DNA from: Tenuifilum sp040752515
Lineage (GTDB): Bacteria > Bacteroidota > Bacteroidia > Bacteroidales > Tenuifilaceae
Direction of reading: 5' to 3'
Length of the DNA: 64,000 bases
Assembly: GCA_040752515.1 (NCBI GenBank)
Contig: JBFMGQ010000016.1
Span: forward strand, 1-64,000
The translations under genes were made by a program, and so were the position numbers. The notes under the pieces were generated by a model that saw nothing but the letters and a program-made list of their open reading frames with translations, made no database searches and was not told the origin of the DNA. Shown here one piece after another: positions 54,336 to 63,446 of this stretch (its first letter is position 1; every line of letters starts with the position of its first letter).

Positions 54336-54791
54336 ATGTCCCAATCCCTGACAAAAATTTATGTACACATCGTTTTTCATGTAAAATCTCAATCGCTCAC
54401 TATAAATCCCACCCATAAACACCTTCTATATTCCTATATCCGAACCGTAATATCCGACCGCGATTCAATTCCCATTGAAATAAACGGAACCGCGGACCAC
54501 ATTCACATCCTTTGCTTACTTTCAAAAAATATTGCCCTGTCAAAGTTGGTAGAAGATATTAAACGTCATAGTAGTCGATGGATAAAAACATTAGATGGTA
54601 AATATTCGAAGTTTGCATGGCAAGGTGGGTATGCAGCATTCTCGGTAAGTCAATCGGTACTTGAAAAAACAATTAATTACATTAAAAATCAGGAAGAACA
54701 TCACAGGAAACGAAGCTATAAGGAAGAGGTAATGCTTTTCCTGAAAGAGTATGGAATGGAATATAACGAGGATTATTTCTTTTCCGATTAA
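54336..54791 (+). CDS. REP-associated tyrosine transposase (RAYT / IS200-like Y1)
   Basis: A 151-residue HUH-superfamily transposase. The HxH metal motif is in GTADHIHILCLLS and the likely catalytic tyrosine is in KTINYIKNQEEHH. The N-terminal IYVHIVFHVKSQ and the WQGGYAAFSVS segment are typical of IS200/RAYT proteins. It is flanked by inverted P1 hairpins (ending 54320 and starting 54791) and by two arrays of palindromic repeats, the arrangement expected for a RAYT that acts on REP elements. No tnpB is present. Confidence 0.9.
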   Translation: MSQSLTKIYVHIVFHVKSQSLTINPTHKHLLYSYIRTVISDRDSIPIEINGTADHIHILCLLSKNIALSKLVEDIKRHSSRWIKTLDGKYSKFAWQGGYAAFSVSQSVLEKTINYIKNQEEHHRKRSYKEEVMLFLKEYGMEYNEDYFFSD

Positions 54792-54940
54792 CCTGCCCTT
54801 ACAGGGCGATGATTTGAAGGTTTCTCTTTCCATTGGGCGTTGCCCAATGTTAGCGAGAGTTGGGCTTACAGCCCGAGAAGCTGTAACCGAAGTTAACAAC
54901 CAATTAAATATTTCGCCCCGTAGGGGCAGGTCAATCTAAC
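54791..54940. repeat. 150-bp duplicated block, copy B
   Basis: Second copy of the block at 52794-52943. It starts one base inside the stop codon region of the transposase gene with the inverted P1 end and leads into array II. Confidence 0.9.
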
Positions 54941-55417
54941 ACAACGCACCGCGTTGGGAATTAAAACAACAAAAAATAGTACGCCCTGAAAGGGCAGGTT
55001 GATTGAATCCAAAGCAACGCCTTGAGTATCGAATAACAGAAACACAAATCGCCCTGAAAGGGCAAGTAAATCTAACCCAACGCACAGCGTTGGGTAATGC
55101 ACAAAAAAATATTAAACGCGCCCTGAAAGGGCAGGTCAATTGAACCCAACGCATCGCATTGGGTATAGAATAACAGAAACACAAATCGCCCTGAAAGGGC
55201 AAGTAAATCTAACCCAACGCACCGCGTTGGGTAATGCACAATAATAAAATATTAGCACGCCCTGAAAGGGCAGGTCAATTGAACCCAACGCAACGCCTTG
55301 AGTATCGAATAACAGAAACACAAATCGCCCTGAAAGGGCAAGTCAATCTAACCCAACGCACCGCGTTGGGTAATGAATGCTAAAAAAATATTAAACGCGC
55401 CCTGAAAGGGCAGGTAA
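54914..55417. repeat. REP-like palindromic array II, about 8 units
   Basis: Seven full units of the same P1-P2-linker type as array I and one truncated end unit (lone P1, about 55398-55417). The gene at 55436 begins 18 nt later. Minus-strand open frames across the array are only translations of the repeat. Confidence 0.92.
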
Positions 55418-55435
55418 CAATAACTCCCATAAACC

Positions 55436-58400
55436 ATGCTTCGCAAAACAATCATAAATGTATTTACCATTACACTCCTGCTATTCCTGATTAGGTTAGC
55501 TTTACCACAATACTTAAAATACCTGCTATTTCCCTCCGTTGCCCTCCTTGGTATTCTTGTCATTACCGAATTTATCGTGTCGAAGCGATGGCAAAAAATC
55601 ACATTAAAGAGTTACAGTGTATTTATACCATTGGCTCTATCAGTACTTGCCTACTTTGTAGCAGTTGCCTTAACCCCATACCGTCCCGAAACTCTATTAA
55701 AGGACACCTTTAATCTTCTGGTGTTAACCGCTTTCATCTTTTCGGCCCTACTATTTGATTTTAAAGCCGATGAATTAAACCATTCCCTCAAACGGTTTAA
55801 ACTCCTTGCAGTTGTTTTTAGTTTCCTTTTTGCCCTTATTGGTATTGTAAAGCTATATTATATGCTCAGGGGGCATAAATGGGAGTTCTTATCGGTTCAG
55901 GGGTTAGGTTTTCCTCAGGGCACCTCGCTGAGTGTTGACGACAACTTTTTTACACTGGTTTGTGTTGTTGGGATTCTTATCGCCACCACTTACCTTTTTA
56001 AGGAATTAAAGCGATGGCAAAGCGTCCTACTTCAACTTGCCCTTTGGGTTCTTATAGTAAATATAATGCTAGCAACCTCGCGTAGGGGGTTAATAATTGC
56101 ATCTGCTTATATTGCAATTTACGTGTTATTATGGTTTGGATCGTGGTTCAGTAGTTGGACTCTAGTAAAATTTTTCCGAAGAAATTCCACTATTTTCTTG
56201 TTGACTTTTACTTTATCCACCTCATTACTTGCCTACGCAATATTTGGAATAAACACTCTTAAGCGTAATGAGTGGCTGGCTAGTTCAAATTTTGATAAGA
56301 ATGAGACTGTAGTTTACATGAACTGGCTTACCATGGCTGGCGAATCGATCTTTCGGGGACAGGTTACATTTGATGATGTTCAAAAGGAGAACTGGAGTAC
56401 CCGTTTCGATCCACGATATCCCTATACCGGTTGGGCTAATGGTAACTACCAGTTGGTTAATAACCTCAATGAATTAGGGTTAACAGGCGTTCCTGCCGAT
56501 GCTCAGGGTGCTAAGGTTGGGAATTGGGTTCAACCTAGTACCTGGAGTGGTAATGCTTACTATTACTCAAAGCTATTTGAGGGTAAGGTCGATCCCGGTA
56601 AGCATTACGTGGCATCGGTTTACTGCTACGTGTCACCCGATTTCAATGGTTCATGGGTTCGCATGAGTACTAGTGGAAATTTGAAAGGCATAAGAGATTG
56701 GTATTACAATACCAATCAAAAGGGAACCTGGCAGAAATTGCAAACCACCTTTTATGCCGATAGCGGTGATTTTAAGGCATACATTTACCTTTGCAAGGAG
56801 AACGATTCAACCTTAGCAAATCTAAATGGCCATGTTATTTATGCCTATCCCGAGCTAAAAGAAATTACTCCAAATCCTGCAAATCCATTAACATGGGCTA
56901 ACATTCAGTTTGAACCGGTTCAAAATCTACCCGGAAAGAACTGGAATATTCTACCTGATAGCTCAACAGCCATGAAGCCACTTAAACAGGCTTTTAGTTA
57001 TAGAGAAAAAGATAGTTTATGGGTTTTTGGCGCAGGCTTATTCCGGTATGAATCGCACGAAGGTGTTCGAATAAATCCCTCAATTTTTGTTTATGTTTCC
57101 GATGATTTTAATGGCGATGAGGTTGCACTTTATGCGGGTGGTAAAATCTATGGGTTTACAAAACATCAATACGATTTAGATAGGAAAGGAACCTGGCAAA
57201 AATTATTTTTATCATACACTATTTTCGAGGGTAAAAGTTGGGTTGATTATGGCTTCCGTAAGAAGGTTAAATCACCCAACGATTCCATTAAGGGGTATGT
57301 TCTTTTTGCCTACCCCGAAGAACGTTTTTTAAGGTTCGATCCCAGTAATCCGATGACTTGGACAGGATCAAACTTCAAGCAGGTTTATCCATTAACAAGG
57401 AAAAACGTTGAAATTGTGCCAAGGAATAGTATAGGATTAAGAGTTGACAAGGAAACGCAGCCCAGGGAAAGTAAAGATTTGGTTTATAATGCAAATCCTA
57501 TAGGGAAAGTAAAATTTAAAACCAATCAGCAACGGGTTAAAACATCAATTTATGCTTATGTTTCGGAGGATTTTAATGGCGAAAAAGTTCGGTTAGGCGG
57601 TAGTTCAAAGAAACTTGGTGGATATAATGCCTCTTACTATGACTTAGCCCAAAAGGGTATTTGGCAAAAATTAACCATAAATAACTGGGGTGAATCCGGT
57701 GAGGAATACTACTCAACAACATACTTTGAACTTCCCAAAACAAAAAATTTTAATGATTTAAAAGGTTATGTAATTTTTGCTTACCCCGAATTCAAAGTGC
57801 TAAGTTTTGACCCCAAAAATCCTGAAAGTTATACTTCAAGTACTTTTAAAAAGGAATATCCACTGGAAGGGTCAAATTCAAACATTGTCCCTGAAGGAGT
57901 TGCAGGTGCTAAGTACGATAAAACAACTGAGGGAAAACAGTGGAGGGACTTTTACCATTCCACCACATTGTTTTGGGGATTACAGGCTGAAGCCGGCGAT
58001 TCGGTATTCGCTTCGGTTTACTGCTATGTATCACCCGATTTTAATGGACAGGAAGCAAGGTTAGAGATAAGGGGAAAAGTTTCAGGGGCTACTACTGGTA
58101 AGTATAACTTTAATGCCAAAGGTGAATGGGTATTGTTGCAAGCAAAGGGTATTGTAACCGAAAAGGGCTGGGTATATGGAGCCTACTTTTTTAGTCAGAA
58201 AGGGGTACCCGATTTTAGTACACTTACAGGCCATGTTACTTTTGCCTATCCACAACTTGTGGTTAAGCCGGCTAAGGGCTTATCGATAGTAAAAACTAAT
58301 TCAGCCTCACTGAAATTTGCATCTTGGCCTTTTTTACCCGAAAATGTCAGTTTGTCCGATTCAATAGCCGATGATTTTAAGTTTTCAATGGAAGGCGATC

Positions 58401-58819
58401 GATTTGCAGGCCCTAGAATAGACCGGTGGCGTTATGCTCTATTTTTGTATTTTAATGAATATTCTTTAATTCATAAAATATTTGGGGCAAACTTTAGTTA
58501 TACTTTAAAGTTTTCAAAAAAATTTGATCCTGAATACCCTCTTAGAAATTTTGATTATCCTCACAATCCATTTCTTTCAGTTCTTCTTTATTCAGGAGTA
58601 ATTGGTTTGATTGTTTACCTTTGGTTCTTAGGTTTTTCCCTTTACTTATACTACAAATACCGAAAGGAATACTGGTTGTTTGGGTTGATATTTATGGCCA
58701 CCTTTTTCTATTCATTTTTTAGTTCAAATTCACCATTTGAGCCCGCTTTCTTTGGTGTTATGGCTTTTCTTCCTTATTTAATTCATTATACTAAAAAATA
58801 TAGGGAGGAGGTCAAATAG
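55436..58819 (+). CDS. O-antigen ligase/polymerase-like membrane protein with four inserted ~156-residue repeats
   Basis: A 1127-residue protein. The N-terminal part (about 1-275) has around seven to nine membrane segments, including TSRRGLIIASAYIAIYVLL. The C-terminal part (about 1025-1127) has the Wzy_C-like segment FDYPHNPFLSVLLYSGVIGL and more membrane helices. Between them is a predicted extracytoplasmic region made of four tandem repeats of 155-157 residues. Each repeat has a YVSPDFNG-like segment, a KGTWQKL-like segment, and ends with AYPE or AYPQ at residues about 470, 625, 782 and 937. The repeat pattern suggests beta-sandwich, carbohydrate-binding-like domains (inference). Normal ligases are about 400 residues. 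It may polymerise or ligate glycan chains. Confidence 0.8.
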   Translation: MLRKTIINVFTITLLLFLIRLALPQYLKYLLFPSVALLGILVITEFIVSKRWQKITLKSYSVFIPLALSVLAYFVAVALTPYRPETLLKDTFNLLVLTAFIFSALLFDFKADELNHSLKRFKLLAVVFSFLFALIGIVKLYYMLRGHKWEFLSVQGLGFPQGTSLSVDDNFFTLVCVVGILIATTYLFKELKRWQSVLLQLALWVLIVNIMLATSRRGLIIASAYIAIYVLLWFGSWFSSWTLVKFFRRNSTIFLLTFTLSTSLLAYAIFGINTLKRNEWLASSNFDKNETVVYMNWLTMAGESIFRGQVTFDDVQKENWSTRFDPRYPYTGWANGNYQLVNNLNELGLTGVPADAQGAKVGNWVQPSTWSGNAYYYSKLFEGKVDPGKHYVASVYCYVSPDFNGSWVRMSTSGNLKGIRDWYYNTNQKGTWQKLQTTFYADSGDFKAYIYLCKENDSTLANLNGHVIYAYPELKEITPNPANPLTWANIQFEPVQNLPGKNWNILPDSSTAMKPLKQAFSYREKDSLWVFGAGLFRYESHEGVRINPSIFVYVSDDFNGDEVALYAGGKIYGFTKHQYDLDRKGTWQKLFLSYTIFEGKSWVDYGFRKKVKSPNDSIKGYVLFAYPEERFLRFDPSNPMTWTGSNFKQVYPLTRKNVEIVPRNSIGLRVDKETQPRESKDLVYNANPIGKVKFKTNQQRVKTSIYAYVSEDFNGEKVRLGGSSKKLGGYNASYYDLAQKGIWQKLTINNWGESGEEYYSTTYFELPKTKNFNDLKGYVIFAYPEFKVLSFDPKNPESYTSSTFKKEYPLEGSNSNIVPEGVAGAKYDKTTEGKQWRDFYHSTTLFWGLQAEAGDSVFASVYCYVSPDFNGQEARLEIRGKVSGATTGKYNFNAKGEWVLLQAKGIVTEKGWVYGAYFFSQKGVPDFSTLTGHVTFAYPQLVVKPAKGLSIVKTNSASLKFASWPFLPENVSLSDSIADDFKFSMEGDRFAGPRIDRWRYALFLYFNEYSLIHKIFGANFSYTLKFSKKFDPEYPLRNFDYPHNPFLSVLLYSGVIGLIVYLWFLGFSLYLYYKYRKEYWLFGLIFMATFFYSFFSSNSPFEPAFFGVMAFLPYLIHYTKKYREEVK

Positions 58820-59055
58820 GTTCTTTGCTCATGAATTAAAATGGAACGCAGATGACGCAGATGATTTTGTTGTTCGTTGATAGTTGTTCGTGAATTGGAA
58901 TGGTATGCTGATTACGCAGATTAGAATGATTTACACAGTGAAACACTGCGATACTATTTTAGTTGGAAGTTGATAGTATTAGAACCTTAAACCTTAAACT
59001 TTGAACCTTAAACTCCGCATAGCGGAACAGGCATTTTAACCTTTAACCTCTAAAT
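58820..59055. repeat. Intergenic region with short repeats and heptamer array 5
   Basis: No gene. It contains repeated pieces such as cgcagatga/acgcagat and gttgttcgt (58855-58930), then degenerate heptamers (ccttaaa, ctttgaa) interrupted by ctccgcatagcgga followed by acaggc (59013-59032), the same palindrome as in array 1. The array stops just before the gmd start codon. Confidence 0.75.
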
Positions 59056-59058
59056 CCT

Positions 59059-60099
59059 ATGCCCAAAAAAGCACTAATCACCGGAATCACTGGTCAGGAT
59101 GGCTCATACCTTGCTGAACTTTTACTCGAAAAAGGGTATGAGGTTCATGGTATTATTAGACGAGCATCAACCTTTAATACCCATAGAATAGACCATTTAT
59201 ATAAGGATCGCCATAATAAGGATGTTAGAATGTTTCTGCATTATGGCGATATGACAGATTCCAGCAATCTAAACAGGTTATTGGAAAAGATTGAACCCGA
59301 TGAGATATACAACCTTGCTGCCCAAAGCCATGTTAAGGTTTCGTTTGAGGTTCCGGAATATACCGCTGAAGTTGATGCCATTGGGACCCTTCGATTTCTC
59401 GATGCTATTAAGGATACAGGTTTAAAAACAAAATTTTACCAGGCCTCAACCAGCGAACTTTATGGATTAGTACAGGAAGTGCCCCAAACCGAAAAAACCC
59501 CATTCTATCCCCGAAGTCCTTATGGTGTGGCTAAACTTTATGCATACTGGATAACCGTTAACTACCGTGAAGCATACGGATTATTTGCTTGTAATGGGAT
59601 ACTTTTCAATCATGAATCACCACGGCGTGGTGAAACCTTTGTTACCCGTAAAATAACAATGGCTGTTGCCAGAATTAAAGCCGGCTTGCAGGATAAACTA
59701 TTCCTTGGGAACCTCGATGCACGCCGCGACTGGGGCTATGCCCCTGAGTATGTTGAGGGGATGTGGCGAATGCTTCAGCATTCAACTCCTGAAGATTTTG
59801 TACTTGCCACAGGTAAAACATATACTGTTCGTGAATTTGCCACCCTTACATTTAAGGAGTTAGGTATTGACCTTGAGTGGCAAGGTAAAGGTGTTGATGA
59901 GAAAGGCATCGATAGGGCTACAGGAAAAGTTTTGGTTGAGATCGATCCTAACTATTTCCGCCCAACCGAGGTTGATTTGCTGGTTGGAGATTCGTCGAAA
60001 GCTAAGAAATTATTGGGTTGGGAGCCCAAAGTTGGTATTGAAGAGTTAGTGCAAATTATGGTTAAGGCTGATTGGGAAAGGGTTAAAGGAGTCATTTAA
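59059..60099 (+). CDS. gmd: GDP-mannose 4,6-dehydratase
   Basis: A 346-residue enzyme converting GDP-mannose to GDP-4-keto-6-deoxymannose, the first step to GDP-L-fucose. NAD(P) site GITGQDGSYLAELLLEKGYEVHG; RRASTFNTHRIDHLY and the catalytic YGVAKLYAYW (YxxxK) are family marks. Followed by fcl after 29 nt. Confidence 0.95.
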   Translation: MPKKALITGITGQDGSYLAELLLEKGYEVHGIIRRASTFNTHRIDHLYKDRHNKDVRMFLHYGDMTDSSNLNRLLEKIEPDEIYNLAAQSHVKVSFEVPEYTAEVDAIGTLRFLDAIKDTGLKTKFYQASTSELYGLVQEVPQTEKTPFYPRSPYGVAKLYAYWITVNYREAYGLFACNGILFNHESPRRGETFVTRKITMAVARIKAGLQDKLFLGNLDARRDWGYAPEYVEGMWRMLQHSTPEDFVLATGKTYTVREFATLTFKELGIDLEWQGKGVDEKGIDRATGKVLVEIDPNYFRPTEVDLLVGDSSKAKKLLGWEPKVGIEELVQIMVKADWERVKGVI

Positions 60100-60128
60100 T
60101 TTCACAAGAATTAGTAGTTAAACATAAA

Positions 60129-61223
60129 GTGGAAAAAAACTCAAAAATTTATGTGGCGGGTCATTCCGGTTTGGTTGGCACCGCCATTGTTCGTAAATTA
60201 CAGGAAAAGGGTTACTCAAATATTGTTACACGAACCCATTCCGAACTTGAATTACTCAATTACAATGAGGTAATTGATTTTTTTACTACTGAAAGGCCCG
60301 ATTATGTTTTTCTTGCTGCAGCCCGGGTTGGTGGAATATTGGCTAACAATACTTATCGAGCCCAGTTTATTTATGAGAATCTTCAAATACAGAGTAATGT
60401 AATCCATGCATCGTACCTAAGTCAAGTTAAGAAACTTCTATTTTTAGGTAGTTCATGTATTTACCCACGCGAAGCTCCTCAGCCTATCAAGGAAGAGTAT
60501 CTCTTAACTTCGCCTTTGGAGTATACCAATGAACCCTATGCTATAGCAAAAATAGCAGGTATAAAAATGTGCGAGTCGTATAACCTTCAGTATGGCACAA
60601 ACTTTATTTCGGTTATGCCAACTAACCTTTACGGGCCAAACGATAACTACGATTTGGCCAAGAGCCATGTTCTTCCTGCAATTATACGTAAAATGCATTT
60701 GGCCAAATGCCTTGAATGCAACGATTGGACTGCAATTCGTAACGATTTAAATAGATTACCAATTGATGGGGTTAATGGAGTTGCCTCAGTTGATGATATT
60801 ATTGCAGTGCTGGCAAAATATGGAATACAAAAATCAGCCAAAGGTGATGTAAAAGTAACTGTTACTCTCTGGGGCTCAGGCAAACCCTTAAGGGAGTTTT
60901 TACACTCCAGCGATATGGCCGATGCCTGTGTTTTTATTATGGAAAAAGTAAATTTTTCTGATTTATCGAGTGGTATGATCGAAGTGCGAAATACGCACAT
61001 TAATATCGGTACAGGACAGGATATTTCCATAGCCGACTTGACTCAATTGGTAAAGGAGGTGGTAGGTTTTAGTGGTGGAATTTTGTGGGATAAAACTAAA
61101 CCTGACGGAACGTATAGGAAATTGCTCGACGTAAGCAAGTTGCACTCACTAGGTTGGAACCATTCAATTGAACTTACTCAAGGAGTTAGAAGGGTTTATC
61201 ATGATTACATCAATGCAAGGTAA
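60129..61223 (+). CDS. fcl: GDP-L-fucose synthase
   Basis: A 364-residue epimerase/reductase that finishes GDP-L-fucose. The NADP site reads VAGHSGLVGTAIVRKL; SSCIYPREAPQPI and the YAIAKIAG (YxxxK) motif are present. About 40 residues are inserted near 195-240 (around NDLNRLPIDGVNG), an extension I believe is common in Bacteroidota versions. Translation starts at GTG; no better ATG is in frame upstream of the Rossmann motif. The next gene overlaps its 3' end. Confidence 0.93.
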   Translation: MEKNSKIYVAGHSGLVGTAIVRKLQEKGYSNIVTRTHSELELLNYNEVIDFFTTERPDYVFLAAARVGGILANNTYRAQFIYENLQIQSNVIHASYLSQVKKLLFLGSSCIYPREAPQPIKEEYLLTSPLEYTNEPYAIAKIAGIKMCESYNLQYGTNFISVMPTNLYGPNDNYDLAKSHVLPAIIRKMHLAKCLECNDWTAIRNDLNRLPIDGVNGVASVDDIIAVLAKYGIQKSAKGDVKVTVTLWGSGKPLREFLHSSDMADACVFIMEKVNFSDLSSGMIEVRNTHINIGTGQDISIADLTQLVKEVVGFSGGILWDKTKPDGTYRKLLDVSKLHSLGWNHSIELTQGVRRVYHDYINAR

Positions 61224-62562
61224 TCGTATCTCAATATATAGAAAATTATGTCTTTTAAATAATCAGCTAATTGGGTGGTTGATTATTTTGATTCAGTTTC
61301 TTGTTATAGAATTTTCATATTCGCAAACAATTAATATTGAACAAATTAAACCGCTCTACAGGGTTGCACCCGTATATGGTTTTAAAAAGGGTATAGTAAG
61401 TTTAACCTTCGACGATGGTTATGCTTCACAGTTTGGTATAGGGCTCCGAACGCTCAAGCGTTTCCATTTTCCAGCAACCTTTTATGTTGTTTCCAGTTTT
61501 ATTGATAATGCAAAAGCTCTGGAGCTAAAAAGAGATTTACCAGTAGAATATGAGATTGGTTCGCATACTTCTCATCACACACACTTAACTGCAATTGATA
61601 ATAACGATTTACTTGATGAAGTATCGGGATCAAAGTATCAACTTGAACATCTATTTGACCGTAGGGTTTTGACCTTTGCCTACCCGTGGGGAGATTACAA
61701 CCCGAAAGTTAAAAATACTGTAGAAAATTTTTATATGGCGGCTCGTTCGGCCAATCTTGGTTACAATTGGCTCGATAACCTTGATTTTTATGGGCTCAAG
61801 GTGCAGGCTTTTAATCAGGGAATAAACAATCGGACTGCTGAGTCATGGGTTGATTTTGCCATTAACTATAGGTGTTGGCTTATAGAAATGATTCATGGCA
61901 TTCAAGGCGTTGGCTACAAGCCTCTCGATTCAACTGAATTTGTATCACATTTGGAGTATATTAATGCTAAGACAAGCGATTTGTGGGTAGCATCCGTTTC
62001 GGATGTAATAAAATACGTAAATGAGGCTAAAAGAATCAATGTTTCTTGTATTAGCTGTTCCGATTCTTTATATCAGTTAGTTGTTGATGATGGTTTAGAA
62101 GATTCAATTTATGATCAAGAACTTTCCATAGAACTCCGTATTCCTGAGAATTGGCAACAAGTTAATGTAAGTGGTGCAGAGTTAGTGGATTTTAAATTCA
62201 GTGGTGGAAATAATTTGGCACGGATTAATGTTTTACCTAATGCAAAGCCTTTTACCTTAAAACCCAATGCCTTCAAACAATCAATAAAACATCAAAATAT
62301 AAAGTGTGTTTTTAACAGTGAAAATCCTTTTACCGATATAATTAGTATAGCTGTTTATCTTCCTGATCTTGATGATATCAGCGTTAAGCTTATTGCGACC
62401 AATGGAGCGGTCTTAACCCAAAACATTCAAAACAATGTGACAGGTGAAGTTGAAATAACTCTAAATACATCAATGTTTCCAAAAGGTCTTTACTTTCTTC
62501 AGATTGATAGTAAAAAGTCTGGATCGCTAACCAGTAAATTGGTTAAAATTAATTTGCCATAG
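61201..62562 (+). CDS. Secreted polysaccharide deacetylase with type IX sorting tail
   Basis: About 453 residues from an ATG at 61201, inside the end of fcl; ATG 61213 is an alternative. A long N-terminal hydrophobic signal (LIGWLIILIQFLVIEFSYSQ) precedes a NodB-type deacetylase domain: VSLTFDDGYASQFG (catalytic and metal aspartates) and GSHTSHHTHL (metal histidines). The last ~75 residues (from about VYLPDLDDISVKLI to GLYFLQIDSKKSG) resemble the type IX secretion C-terminal sorting domain. The enzyme would be carried to the outer surface, where it could modify the polysaccharide made by this locus. Confidence 0.82.
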   Translation: MITSMQGNRISIYRKLCLLNNQLIGWLIILIQFLVIEFSYSQTINIEQIKPLYRVAPVYGFKKGIVSLTFDDGYASQFGIGLRTLKRFHFPATFYVVSSFIDNAKALELKRDLPVEYEIGSHTSHHTHLTAIDNNDLLDEVSGSKYQLEHLFDRRVLTFAYPWGDYNPKVKNTVENFYMAARSANLGYNWLDNLDFYGLKVQAFNQGINNRTAESWVDFAINYRCWLIEMIHGIQGVGYKPLDSTEFVSHLEYINAKTSDLWVASVSDVIKYVNEAKRINVSCISCSDSLYQLVVDDGLEDSIYDQELSIELRIPENWQQVNVSGAELVDFKFSGGNNLARINVLPNAKPFTLKPNAFKQSIKHQNIKCVFNSENPFTDIISIAVYLPDLDDISVKLIATNGAVLTQNIQNNVTGEVEITLNTSMFPKGLYFLQIDSKKSGSLTSKLVKINLP

Positions 62563-62564
62563 TA

Positions 62565-63446
62565 ATGGGAAAGAAAATTCTGATAATTGGGAAAAACAGT
62601 TTTGTTGGCAGAGGTTATAGGAAATATAGTCGATATGACAATATTGAAGAGGTTGATATTGAAAGTATTAATGTAGATGCTATAGATTTTGATGGGGTTG
62701 ACACAGTAATTCATTTAGCAGCCATAGTTCATCAAAACCGAAGTGTAAGTTTGGATGAATATATAAAGATAAATACTGAACTGCCGGTTCAGGTAGCCAT
62801 AAAAGCTAAAGAGGCAGGTGTAAGGCAATTTGTATTTATTAGTACTACAAAGGTTTATGGCGAGAATACACTATCAAAAGAAGTTTGCAATGAGGTAACA
62901 CCGTGTAGCCCAACTGATGCTTATGGTCTAAGCAAGTTTAAGGCAGAGGAGCAGCTCTTGGCCTTATCTGCGTCCAGTTTTACTGTAAGCATTGTGCGTA
63001 CCCCGCTGATTTATGGCGAAGGAGTTAAAGCCAATATGCTAAGCCTAATGAAGTTAGTCAATAAGGTTCCTATCCTCCCCTTTAAAGGTATTAATGCTAA
63101 AAGGAGCATCACATTTATAGGAAACCTTACCGCATATATCGATAGAATAATTGAGATTCGTGCAATGGGTATTTTTCTGGCGCAGGATAAGGAACCTGTT
63201 TCGGTAGAGGAATTAGTTCTTTTAATTGCTGCCGGTTTAAAGCGTAAGATTTTCCTTTTTAACCCTGGTAAATTGGCATTATACCTAATAAAAACAGTTG
63301 CCCCAACAATATATGCAAGACTATTCGGAAGTTCAGTAATTGATAATAGTGCAACACTAAGTAAACTCGGTTTAACCTTACCTTTCACCACCAAAGATGG
63401 TATTGAAATAATGGCTACTTATTATAGAAGTTTACATGGAAAATAA
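62565..63446 (+). CDS. NAD-dependent sugar epimerase/reductase (WbpV-like)
   Basis: A 293-residue extended short-chain dehydrogenase. NAD site IIGKNSFVGRGYRKY; catalytic motif YGLSK (YxxxK) in TDAYGLSKFKAEEQ. It overlaps the WecA-type transferase gene by 11 nt. This pairing resembles wbpV-wbpL of Pseudomonas, where a 4-reductase supplies UDP-QuiNAc or UDP-FucNAc to the initiating transferase. The exact reaction is an inference from this pairing. Confidence 0.8.
   Translation: MGKKILIIGKNSFVGRGYRKYSRYDNIEEVDIESINVDAIDFDGVDTVIHLAAIVHQNRSVSLDEYIKINTELPVQVAIKAKEAGVRQFVFISTTKVYGENTLSKEVCNEVTPCSPTDAYGLSKFKAEEQLLALSASSFTVSIVRTPLIYGEGVKANMLSLMKLVNKVPILPFKGINAKRSITFIGNLTAYIDRIIEIRAMGIFLAQDKEPVSVEELVLLIAAGLKRKIFLFNPGKLALYLIKTVAPTIYARLFGSSVIDNSATLSKLGLTLPFTTKDGIEIMATYYRSLHGK

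Noticed and set aside
53422..55321. Several minus-strand reading frames of 60-100 residues
   Set aside because: They translate the palindromic repeats (recurring ALPNAVRWVRLTCPF), have no start-site support and no domain; they are by-products of the arrays.
52917..55417. CRISPR-like array between polysaccharide genes
   Set aside because: The linkers between repeats are themselves repeated and come from a few types, each unit holds two palindromes, no cas genes are near, and a Y1 transposase lies in the middle.
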